64,000 bases of DNA. Source: Ustilago trichophora (taxonomy: Eukaryota > Basidiomycota > Ustilaginomycetes > Ustilaginales > Ustilaginaceae). The stretch lies in assembly GCA_900323505.1 (NCBI GenBank), contig OOIN01000003.1, forward strand, positions 558,001 through 622,000, given 5' to 3'. Shown here one piece after another: positions 20,278 to 30,071 of the stretch (within the stretch, counting starts at the first letter, position 1; each line of letters starts with the position of its first letter). Made by a program: the position numbers and the translations under genes. A model generated the notes under the pieces. The model saw nothing but the letters and a program-made list of their open reading frames with translations, had not been told where the DNA came from and did no database searches.

Positions 20278-21185
20278 CCTGAGCTCTGCGTGATCAACGC
20301 CTCGGTTACACCGGCGTCTTTAGCTTGGCCTTTGTTCGAGTACGCTCCGAGCGAGCCGCAGCTGTATGTGAGGTCGAGTGCTGCAGACTGTCCAGGAGCG
20401 ACCCGTGCTTGTATGTGAAGCCTTGTTGATGAGATTTGGTGAGGTCAAGAGATATTGTGGTTTGGGAGAATGTAAGATGTGTCTTTGGATCCAACAAAAT
20501 TCAGCACCAAGTTGGTACGAGCAGGGCGCGCTATTGAGTGACGAGTTCGGATCTCTCCACTCTGGCGAGGCACATTTAGTCTGTGCAAATCACACGCTTC
20601 GACGGCCAAATTTCCTCACCGTCAGTCAAATTCGGTTGGCTTTGCTTGGAAATCCAGCCTCTCTCCAAAAATTGGCCCTTGGCATGCTTCAGGTTCGCAC
20701 GAACCATCTTTTTTGTTTTTTTTTTTCTTTTTCTTTTCTTGTTTCTTTCCGCTTTGCCGTATACAAACCGCTTTGTTCAAGCCATGTGTGAAGCAACACA
20801 GACTTGCCTTTGCCACTAGCAGGTGCATCATCAGAGCTTTCCCTGGTAGAGGGGTCTTCGTGGGGAAGCAAATGAATCGATTTAGCTCTTTGCTGAAGGA
20901 ACCGGATAGCATGACCGAGATGACGGATTAACAAAATTCATAAAAGTTGGTCCGCCTCTGCAAGCCGATCGGGTTTTATCCGCGAATTCCATCATCCGCC
21001 AACCATGGCCTGCGTATTTTGCACATTTCGGCTTATAGGAAGTGGCTTCTGTTTCGCCTTATTTGTCTGGCAAACAATCATAACGTGGTGGTTTGCCAGC
21101 TATATGTTGCCTTCCTAACAGGTGGTAGTCCAAGGTGTCGAGACAGGAAAGTTGGAAGCACGTGACCCTGTTCAGTCGGCTTAAC

Positions 21186-21659
21186 ATGGCTACGAATTCG
21201 GTACGTGCGAGTGACGCGTTGAGGTTTGCCGCGCGTGCCTCCCTTTCTCTAAAATCACATTTCTAGCCCACAGGCTTCGCGTCCAAAAAGGTCAAGATCG
21301 ACCAACACCTCTCCAAAGTCACACCAAGCGCAATTGCCGTTTCCAATTTGAATTCAAAAGGTGTCCTCCTCGACTTACAATTCTTCGAGGTGCGCACGCT
21401 TTTCAAAGAGCCCAATTCAAAAGTGTTGGTCGCAGTCTCGGAACACAGCGAAAACACTCAATCCATGAGATTTCAGATGCTTGAGCACGCACACAAGCAG
21501 TGCAAAGGCTCTGGCTTCACGCCGCTGTTGCTCTGCCCAGTCCAACATTACACACACGCTGCTCCTTTGCTGCTGGCCCCCTTTCAGATACGCCCTCGCC
21601 GCCATCCCTTCCTCATCGCCACCATCAAGACTCTTTTTTTCGCTCTACGTTACTTCTGA
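21186..21659 (+). CDS. Doubtful small spliced gene, or an upstream exon of tub1
   Basis: An ATG at 21186 opens MATNS and is followed by a GTACGT donor at 21201 and a TTCTAG acceptor ending at 21266. Joining these keeps a frame that reads PTGFASKKVKIDQHLSKVTP, then VLLDLQFFEVRTLFKEPNS and on to a TGA at 21657-21659, about 135 residues in all. The first 85 residues are charged and protein-like; the remainder overlaps pyrimidine-rich sequence that resembles the tubulin leader, so the true end may lie earlier through another intron. I recognise no family. It could equally be chance or a short upstream open frame in the tub1 transcript. Confidence 0.25.
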
Positions 21660-21699
21660 GCGCACCTTCCTTCCTCTTTCTCGACCTTCCCTCCTAAGT

Positions 21700-21884
21700 G
21701 TGAGTACCTTATGCTTCGTCTTCAACCACTGCCCCATCGACTTCGTCACTTCAAGTCGCTTTTGAGCACCCTTATCTAGCTCTCTTTTGGCAGTCAAGAA
21801 AGTGGAGCTGTACGCGCTTTCCATCCGTAATCAAAGTAGCTGACCCTTCCTCTCATCTGTTGATTGTTTCACACCTACTATCAG
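21700..21884 (+). other. Candidate 5' UTR intron of alpha-tubulin
   Basis: A GTGAGT donor at 21700 and a CTATCAG acceptor ending at 21884 bracket 185 nt with a GCTGAC branch-like site about 40 nt before the acceptor. The proposed second exon begins 22 nt upstream of the tubulin ATG. This is based on sequence signals only. Confidence 0.4.
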
Positions 21885-21906
21885 CCCCCTCCTAAACACC
21901 AACAAC

Positions 21907-23253
21907 ATGCGTGAGGTTCTTTCCCTCCACGTCGGTCAGGCCGGTATCCAGATCGGTAACGCCTGCTGGGAGCTTTACCTGGCCGAGCACGGTCTTAGCC
22001 CCGATGGTCGCATCCTCGAGGGCAGCCCTTCTGAGAACGATGACGGCTTCTCCACCTTCTTCAGCGAGACCGGCAGCGGCAAGTACGTCCCCCGCTCCAT
22101 CTACGTCGACTTGGAACCCAACGTCGTCGACGAGGTCCGCACCGGTACCTTCCGTTCGCTCTTCCACCCCGAGACCCTCGTCACCGGTAAGGAGGACGCC
22201 GCCAACAACTACGCCCGTGGTCACTACACTGTCGGCAAGGAGCTCATCGACCAGACCCTCGACCGTGTTCGCAAGCTCGCCGACGCCTGCTCGGGTCTCC
22301 AGGGCTTCTTCGTCTTCCACTCGTTCGGCGGTGGTACAGGTTCCGGTTTCGGTTCGCTCCTCCTTGAGCGTCTTGCTCAGGACTTTGGCAAGAAGGCCAA
22401 GCTCGAATTCTCGGTCTACCCTTCGCCCAAGATGAGCTCCTCGGTCGTCGAGCCTTACAACTCGGTTCTCACCACCCACACCACCCTCGAGAACTCGGAC
22501 TGTTCGTTCATGGTCGACAACGAGGCCATCTACGACATTTGCCGCACCAAGCTCGGCATTGCCTCGCCCGGTTTCACCAACCTCAACAGGCTCATCGCCC
22601 AGGTCGTCTCGTCCATCACCGCCTCGCTCCGATTCGACGGCTCGCTCAACGTCGACCTCAACGAGTTCCAGGTCAACCTTGTGCCCTTCCCCCGCATCCA
22701 CTTCCCCCTCGCCACCTACGCTCCCATCCTGTCTGCCGCCAAGGCCGGTCACGAGCAGAACTCGGTCGCCGAGATGACCTTCTCCTCGTTCGAGAAGGGC
22801 AATCAGATGGTCAAGGCGGACCCCCGTGACGGCAAGTTCATGGCCTGCTGTCTCCTCTACCGTGGTGACGTTGTCCCCAAGGACGTCAACTCGGCCGTTG
22901 CCACCATCAAGACCAAGCGCACCATCCAGTTTGTCGACTGGTGCCCTACCGGTTTCAAGATTGGTATCTGCAACGAGCCCCCCACCACCGTCCCCGGTGG
23001 CGACCTTGCCAAGGTGTCGCGCTCGCTCTGCATGCTTGCCAACACCACCGCCATCGCCGGCGCCTGGGGTCGTCTCGACAACAAGTTCGACTTGCTCTAC
23101 TCGAAGCGTGCCTTCGTCCACTGGTACGTGGGTGAGGGTATGGAGGAGGGCGAATTCTCCGAGGCCCGTGAGGACCTTGCTGCGCTCGAGAAGGACTACG
23201 AGGAGGTCGGTCTTGACTCGGTCGACGTTGGTGAGGAGGAGCTCGAGTACTAA
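21907..23253 (+). CDS. tub1: Alpha-tubulin
   Basis: 448 residues without introns, matching alpha-tubulin over its full length. It begins [20 protein letters not shown], has the GTP-binding GGGTGSGFG tubulin signature near residues 141-149, and keeps the alpha-specific catalytic loop glutamate ([11 protein letters not shown] region, near 250) and the [12 protein letters not shown] segment. It ends in an acidic tail EEELEY, so the C-terminal tyrosine used in the detyrosination cycle is present. It polymerises with beta-tubulin into microtubules. In U. maydis the name tub1 is used for alpha-tubulin. C-ending codons are very strongly preferred, as expected for a highly expressed gene, and this produces a 495-codon shadow frame on the opposite strand. 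Confidence 0.97.
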   Translation: MREVLSLHVGQAGIQIGNACWELYLAEHGLSPDGRILEGSPSENDDGFSTFFSETGSGKYVPRSIYVDLEPNVVDEVRTGTFRSLFHPETLVTGKEDAANNYARGHYTVGKELIDQTLDRVRKLADACSGLQGFFVFHSFGGGTGSGFGSLLLERLAQDFGKKAKLEFSVYPSPKMSSSVVEPYNSVLTTHTTLENSDCSFMVDNEAIYDICRTKLGIASPGFTNLNRLIAQVVSSITASLRFDGSLNVDLNEFQVNLVPFPRIHFPLATYAPILSAAKAGHEQNSVAEMTFSSFEKGNQMVKADPRDGKFMACCLLYRGDVVPKDVNSAVATIKTKRTIQFVDWCPTGFKIGICNEPPTTVPGGDLAKVSRSLCMLANTTAIAGAWGRLDNKFDLLYSKRAFVHWYVGEGMEEGEFSEAREDLAALEKDYEEVGLDSVDVGEEELEY

Positions 23254-25000
23254 GCGCTTGCTTGAACCAACACTAGTGGTATGCTGAGACGGGAAGAAAG
23301 TTGATTCGGCTTTGCGTCTTGAGTCTTTCTTTGTCCTTGTACCTCCGTCTGTATACCATTCACTCCTTCCTGTCCCCAATCGATTCGACTATTCCCACAC
23401 GTGGTTTTCGTATCTTGCAGCGTGACTGTGACCTCTTTGAGTTTGGGCGACAAATTTCCTCGTCACATTCATCGCTACGGCAATGTATTGATCGAGAAGT
23501 AGTGAATCGGCTGAATTGTCACTACCATCGTTTCAGTAAATCCAGCTCACGATATGCAGAGCTCGTGTGTCCCTCCAATGTTGAGTCGCGTCCATCCTAG
23601 ACACACATCAAAGCACCCATCTAAGCATCTTTGGTGTGAGCTGCGTTCGCTCCTTTAGCTCAGCATGACGGTCTCTTGCGTGTCTAGGCTTGGCATGAGC
23701 CTATGTGTCGTCGAAACTGCGTCGTTGATCCGCCAATATGCTGTTGCGTTGCTGAATTCGCTAGCTATGTCGTTGATAAACTTTCACAGTATGTGATGCA
23801 ACAGTCACTCAGCTCGATTAAGGTTGCAGAGGCATGAAGAAGGCTGTACATGTGCTGTTGGAGTCGAATCGCTACGCCCAACAAGGACAAGTAATACGGC
23901 ACTCAAAGTTGCCCACAAATAAAGCAAGTTGCAGAAGGCGCTTCTCTTTGCTGCAAGTCAGGCCCCTTTTTCTGGCTTCCAAGCGCTAGATTTTCACCAT
24001 ATTAAAGCCTCGATGCAATTTTACTTTCTGAAAACAATTGGCAACGAATATCTGAGCCCAGATGAAGATCCTAGCTGCCTATTTCTGCAACGTCTAGGTC
24101 CAAGGACTCGATCAGTGCTTATCAAACAGTGACCAGATATGAGAGCAGTTATTCTTTCTAGAGAGGGAGAGAGAGGGAGAGTATGCGCATTGAGCCTTCC
24201 GAAATGAAGATTGACTAAAATGGGTGCACGACTGCTCAAAAAGCCTAAAAGAGAAAAATGCGCATAGAGGGGGTTGCGCATACAGAATAGAGGATTAGGG
24301 TGACATCAACAAAAAAGGGAAAAAAGACAAGCAAGAGATTTTTGATCTGATCCATACACATTTCCATCCCGTAATTCTCTGACAGCGCTCTGTTGCCGTG
24401 TGTGCATTCGACAGGGAAAAAAGACGTGCCCGGGAAAAGGTTGACATGAATTTGACTGACTAAATGCCTCTCTCGATTTTGTTCTGTACTGTACCAGCCT
24501 TGTCCGCTCGAAATTGAAATCAATTTTCAACAAATTGAATCTTGACTTTCTTTTTTGCTTTTTTTTTTTGCTTTTTTCTTTTTTCCTTTTCATTTCCTCT
24601 TTTTTTCCTCAATAATCAAGCCCTCTCCTTGATTGCGACCCTTGAGCCTCTCCCCGCTCCCGATCCATCCATCCTCGTCAACACCACCAATCCATCCTCC
24701 TTTGGTCGTTCTCACTACCATCACGTCCTCTTCCTCCACCATATCGACCTCCTCCAAGCTCAACACGACGTTTTTTGAGGTTCCGCATCCAGGCTCCTTT
24801 TCGTTATTGGACGTCTGTCACCGCGTCAATTCCCGACTTCCGACACCGCTCCTCGAGCGCGCTACCAGTCGCTGCAGCTCCAGAACCCTTGACACCTGGT
24901 GCCAGACCTTGCTCGTACATCATCTTCTTCAATCAAGTCGATTTTTCCTTTTTTTCCTTTTTTTTTGGATCCCCGAGTGGTAGTAGTTACTCCATCAGCG
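23254..25000. other. Intergenic: tub1 3' flank and promoter of the PARP-finger/AT-hook gene
   Basis: 1.75 kb with no convincing gene. It contains a small GA patch near 24161-24181, TACTGTA near 24488, T-rich runs near 24550-24610 and 24948-24966, and a C/T-rich stretch (about 24620-25000) that looks like the leader of the next gene. Confidence 0.55.
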
Positions 25001-26980
25001 ATGCCCTACAGACTGGAGTACGCAACATCCAGCCGGGCCGGCTGCAAAGGTCCCAAACCCTGCCTCGGCACCAAGATCCTTAAAGGCGAGCTCCGTCTCG
25101 GCACACTCGTCGAGATTCAGGGCAGCCAGTCTTTCTCGTACAGGCATTTTGGATGGTGACTACGAAATCCCCGCGCACATTCGAGATGGCTCGCAAAACA
25201 AGCACGCTTACATATACTTTCATCATCTGTTCACTGTCTCCCCTCGTTACCAGCATCACTCCTAAAATCATCCGAAACATCCAGGAGAAGGAAGGAATCA
25301 CCGACCCCGCTGACCTCGTAAGTCGACCGAGTCTTTGCCCGTCAAAATGGGTCGTAAAACCGCTGCTATTCGTGCACGAAATCGACTTTTACTGACCCCA
25401 TCTTCTTTGGATCCCGTCGTGTGACCGTACCTCGCGCACGTCATCGTCATACCTGCTCGCCAACTGCCAGGACGGATTTGAGGATCTCATTCCCGAGGAC
25501 CAGGCTCGCGTCGCACGCGCCTTTGCCGATGGTCACGTAGCCAGTGAAGACATTCCGGATTCGGCGCGTTATGCCGCCGCAGACGAGGCAGACAAGGTTG
25601 CTGCTGAAGCAGCCGTTCTTCCGCCTACTTCATCCGCCTCAACCGAAAAGTCGGCCAAGAAGCGAGGGTAAGTGAACGCAGGCGGTGGATGCTGCGCAAC
25701 GAATGCAAAGAACACAGCTTTTGTTTTACTGACTCCGAACTGCATGGTATCTTCTCAACAACGCCTACTGCGTATCTTGTTTGCATCACTACAGCCGCCC
25801 TTCCAAAGCATCTCTCGAAGCTGCCGCGCCCAACGGCGCTTCTGCGCAACCGCCCAAGGACAACAAGAAGCCTGGTCGTCCTCGCAAAGACGCCGCTGCT
25901 GCTGGTGTGTCCCCCGCTCCTGTCGCCACACCGGACGCACCGGCAGCGAAGAAGCGGGGTCGCCCTCCCAAGAATGCCGCAGCAGCCTCTACCGCTATCC
26001 CTGCTGCTCCCGCTGTTCCTCAGCCGGCGGCAGCTGCGCCGCCACAGAAAAAGAGGGGACGTCCCGCCAAAGCATCCCTCGAAGATGCTGCCGCTGCTGC
26101 AGCGCAACCTGCCCCGGCACCCGCTGCGCCTGTAGCTCCCTCCGCATCGGCTCAAGCTTCTCCCAAGAAGCGTGGACGACCTCCCAAGGATGCCACTGCC
26201 GCTGCTGCTGCTCCTGTCGCACCCGTACCTGTTCCAGCCACAGCGCCAGCGCCAGTCCCTGCAGCCTCGGCAGCTCCCGCGGGTCCTCCCGCCAAGAAGA
26301 GAGGTCGTCCTTCGAAAGCGTCGTTGGAGGCTTCTGCCGCTGCCGCCGCCACCGCCGGAAACGTGCCTTTCGCAAGACCTCCTTCCAACGTTGCCTCCAA
26401 TGGACCGGGTCTGCCTATGGGGTTCACATTCGGCATCTTTGCTGACAACCCCAGCCCGCCTCTCGGATGGGCCCCAGCTGCACCCACTCCATCTCCCAAG
26501 AAGCGCGGTCGTCCACCCAAAAACGCTGCTACCGCAGTCCAGCCCAGTCCCAGCGTCGTACCTTATCAGGCACCTATGGCGCCGATGGCCCCCTCCACGC
26601 CCGTCGCCGCGCCTAGCAAGAAGCGTGGTCGCCCGAAGAAGAATGTCGACCCTGCTGCTGCCAACGCTGCCAGCTTAAGCCAGGTTACTACTCCTCCGCT
26701 ACCGCGTACCGCGATGCCTCTGCAGGCCCCTGTTCAGGCCTCGCCCTCGGTTGCGGCTGCTTCGCCTAGCTCGGGCAAGAAGCGCGGTCGCCCGCCCAAG
26801 GACAAAGTTGAGGGTGAGGAACCTGTCAAGCGTCCGCGTGGACGCCCGAAGAAGGTCGACGACGCGGCTGCTCCAGCTCCGGTTGCTGTACAGCAACCTG
26901 CGCCGGTCGCTCATCCTGGTCAGACTGCCTCAGCTGCTCCAGCCAAAAAGCCGCGTGGCAGGCCCAAGAAGAACCCTTAA
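25001..26980 (+). CDS. PARP-type zinc finger protein with eleven AT-hooks (four exons)
   Basis: Exons inferred from frame and splice signals: 25001-25155, 25254-25317, 25471-25667 and 25795-26980, giving 533 residues. Donors are GTGACT, GTAAGT and GTAAGT; acceptors end in CAG. Exon 1 encodes MPYRLEYATSSRAGCKGPKP and GELRLGTLVEI, the start of a zf-PARP domain; splicing to exon 2 restores the fourth ligand as HFGC followed by ITPKIIRNIQ, and exon 3 supplies DGFEDLIPEDQARV. Likely zinc ligands are C-x5-C and H-x2-C. The rest is Pro/Ala-rich with eleven RGRP-type AT-hook motifs (such as KKRGRPPK, KKPGRPRK, KRPRGRPKK); three are followed by the same KASLE module. It is presumably a nuclear protein that binds DNA breaks or AT-rich minor grooves. 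No PARP catalytic domain is present. The third intron interrupts the glycine codon of the first AT-hook. Confidence 0.88.
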
Positions 26981-28997
26981 TCGTTTGTTGATCGTCCAGC
27001 GACGAACGAGTGGCACTTTTTTTCTCTGATATCAAGGTCTCTATTTTGACTCGGCTCTAATTTCTGTGTATGTTTTCTATTTTTTTTCTGTATCACCAGC
27101 TGTAATTTTCTCGCGAATCGATTTTCTTGGTCTCTCTCAAATTGTGCGATGGCCGTCTCGTGATGCGCAGACTGGCTGGTGAGGTGCAAAGGATGGTACC
27201 CAAAAAGCTGCTTTATCACATGCTGAAAGTCAAGCCGATATGGAACTTGCATGACAACGTTGTGGGAATGTGTGCAAGGTTCAGAGCGAGAGCGTGAGAA
27301 GAGAGCCGAGAAGGGACGAGTGGTTTTGCTGGAAAAGCGAGGTTTGCCTTTTTGCGGGACTCGCAAGGTGGTGTGTCCGTCTGGCATCGGAAGGGTGCGA
27401 GCAAGATCCGATGCGCAAGTTTGGCGTGGCCCCACACAAGGTACTAGGCACTAGGCACCAGCGACTGTGGCGAGGAGGCATGATCGAAGCTCGAGCTCGA
27501 CTTATGCCGAGCGGGGCCGAGATGAGGGCGAATGATGTTGCGAAGCAGAGTGTCAAAGTTGGTTGCTGTGTGACGCTCAAGGATGAAACGGACGACGAGA
27601 CCATGTGCGGGGTGCAGCTAACATTGCTCTTCCAGATGAAAAGCACATAACTTAAGGGAGGAAACTCGAAAAATAAACTTTGCATGGTACTACTGGATCT
27701 TGACCTGTCCAACAGAATAAAGTTTTGGAACCATGAGATCGTTCTGATCCGCATCGGCACGCGGAGCTGCCGGACGTCGAACAATCCATCGCATCTGTAA
27801 GCTGTGCCGACTTCGGGGATATCAGGAGCCCAGATTCAGTACCCAGAAAGATGATGGCAAGCCGTTTCAGCATTGCATTTGGCGAGGGAGCAAGCGACCC
27901 TAGACAGCATTTGTACAGCATGTGCCTTTTTGACAGCAGAAGCTTTTCTTTTTCTGTTCCCTTTTTCTCAAATGTTTTTGAGAAAGGGAATCAAGAAAAA
28001 AGAAAAAGAAACGTCAAATACGGACCTTGTGATCTTTGCTCGGGTTCTTCCCCTTCCACTCTGACATACACCTATGACTTAGGAACGGTTTCTTGAGCCT
28101 GGATCTCTTCAAGCTGGAGCTTTGGGTATTCACAACGGAAGCTGCGGGATCGTTGCCTTGCTCGACTTTGTTCCAAAGCTGCCAAAGGATGGGCTTTTTG
28201 AGTTGCGCAATTTGATTGATTCCAGCTTTTTCTTGACATGTTGTTCGGCTTTCTGCAAATTAATGTAATGTACACTGTCCAAGCCTCCGTTCGTCTTCCG
28301 GCACCATCTTGGGCAACCTGTGCCGCTTGTATGCGCACAATTGGAAGCAGATCGACCGTTGATCTTCGCTTCCACATCGTCCGGTCCTGCTAGAAGCTGA
28401 GAAGGGTAGATTTGTGTCTGGGTCACTGGCCGGTTCCATGTGGCATGTACAGAGAGGCAAAAGTCGAGGTTGACTAACAACGCGTCATCTCGCTCGTGGC
28501 TCATACTGTACAGTACTGTACGTTGCCCAAGGGAAGTGTGTGAGAGAGCCAAAGCAGCTGGGCTGTAACTTTTTCGGAATTCGAAATCAAACCAACACTT
28601 TTCTGACAGGCCCACATCTGGTTCGCACCCGCGCTCAAGTCGGAATTTCGGGAAAGAGCAAAAAGAAAGGTCGAGGTGGCTCGTTCGCACGCCTCTCAAG
28701 AGAGGTAGAGCGATCAAAGCAGGCTGTGACTGAGCCTGAGCCTTTTCTTTTCGAGGCTCAGTTTTTGCCTTACCCTATCCTGTCTCAAGCATCTCTTGTC
28801 GAGGGACAGTCTTGCTTGAAGCTGTGCATTGTGCTGTCTAATCGCAAAAGCAGCTAGTCGTTGCACGAGCTGTCAAGACAACAGCATGTGTGCGATAGCA
28901 AGACTTTTGAAAATGGTCGTACAACCTTAACGTTTGAGCTCAGCCGCTGCCGCTGCCGTAACTGAGCGGTGCCAACCTTCTCCACTTCAAGAAGAGC

Positions 28998-29020
28998 AAG
29001 AGAGAGAGAGAGAGAGAGAG

Positions 29021-29095
<75 letters not shown>
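28998..29095. repeat. Compound (GA)n(GT)n microsatellite
   Basis: About 13 GA units pass directly into about 35 GT units, roughly 1 kb upstream of the SSD1 start codon. Confidence 0.95.
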
Positions 29096-29915
29096 TGTAA
29101 AATGATTTGATGATTGGCACACGCTTCTCAGCTTTCGCTTGAATTCCCGCAGCAACTTCAAGAAGTAAGTTACGTGTACAGCCCAGACTATGCGTGCATC
29201 ACACTGCGTGCCACCCAATTTGAACGCCATCAAGTGAAGTCGTCAACGGACCCCACCACCGTCCCTCCCTTCCATCGACGTTTGCCACTCTTCACTTTCA
29301 AAACTCTCCCTCTCGCTCTCTCTCTTCTTCTCTCTCCCCTTCATCCTTTCTGCATCCCGTCTTGGCGTGGTGCCGTTGTATTCTCCTCACCTTCGTTTCT
29401 TCTTACATACAGTTCGTTCGAGCCAGAGCCCTATCGCTGCTGCGTTCGATATCACGCCAGTACAGATTGTGGCCCACATCACAGCCTACCTGGATCCTTC
29501 CGTTTTGCGTCGGACTCTCTGACTGGCACGCTCGTTCTCCCTCTCACCGGATACACGCTCGCTACTCTTCACTCGTCCATTTCCGATTCGTATCTTCATC
29601 TCTTTCTCAGAATCTCTGACCAGCCGACTCTCACCTCCGCACGCATCTTCGCTTCGTCCTTTCGGGTAACTTATAGCATCATTCACCCACCTCGCATCGC
29701 CTATATAAGCAATAGATTGCATCACCCCTTTCGTCGACTTGGTCGCTCCTCATTTTCATACAACAAGCACCCCTTCTCTCCTTCCCACCTTCTCTCTGCT
29801 CACACCTGAGCTCGCAGCGCACCATTGTTCCCTCTCTCTACTTGCCTACGACGAATCATCGCTCTAGATACTCCTCACTCTTCGCAACTCGTTAGAAAGA
29901 CGTCTGCAGACAACA

Positions 29916-30013
29916 GTAAGTACACTCGACCTCCGTCGCAATCCTCCCAAAAGATGATGAGTTGGTTGACGATAACCTGCTCTTTTCGCCTCCTGTTGCT
30001 TTCTCGCATGCAG
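29916..30013 (+). other. Candidate 5' UTR intron of SSD1
   Basis: A GTAAGT donor at 29916 and a GCATGCAG acceptor ending at 30013 define a 98-nt intron with a GATAAC branch-like site before the acceptor; the ATG follows 59 nt downstream. Only sequence signals support this. Confidence 0.5.
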
Positions 30014-30071
30014 TCCTCGCATCTTTGATCTCACTGGGCCATCCCATCGCTCGCTCCCCCTTCAATACGTC

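Larger units (their letters stand above)
20278..21906. promoter_or_regulatory. Divergent intergenic region (carrier gene / alpha-tubulin)
   Basis: 1.6 kb. It should contain both promoters, and the tub1 leader in its right part. Contents are T-rich runs near 20709-20745, a possible small spliced frame starting at 21186 (listed separately), and a candidate leader intron at 21700-21884. No TACTGTA heptamer was noticed here. Confidence 0.5.
26981..30071. promoter_or_regulatory. Long intergenic region and leader upstream of SSD1
   Basis: 3.1 kb. The left part holds the 3' end of the AT-hook gene. I find no gene between about 27050 and 29100; the longest frames (near 27281-27784 and 28130-28717, minus strand) lack recognisable content, and the second opens with TTG. 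A GA/GT microsatellite sits at 28998-29095 and three overlapping TACTGTA/TACAGTA copies at 28503-28522. From about 29260 to 30071 the plus strand is strongly pyrimidine-rich and looks like the SSD1 leader, including a probable leader intron. Confidence 0.55.

Noticed and set aside
21892..23379. 495-codon minus-strand open frame opposite alpha-tubulin
   Set aside because: It is a shadow of the strongly biased tubulin codons.
28130..28717. 195-codon minus-strand frame in the AT-hook/SSD1 intergenic region
   Set aside because: It opens with TTG and shows irregular composition with no family resemblance.
29114..29809. 231-codon plus-strand frame upstream of SSD1
   Set aside because: It opens with TTG in pyrimidine-rich leader sequence and has no recognisable content.
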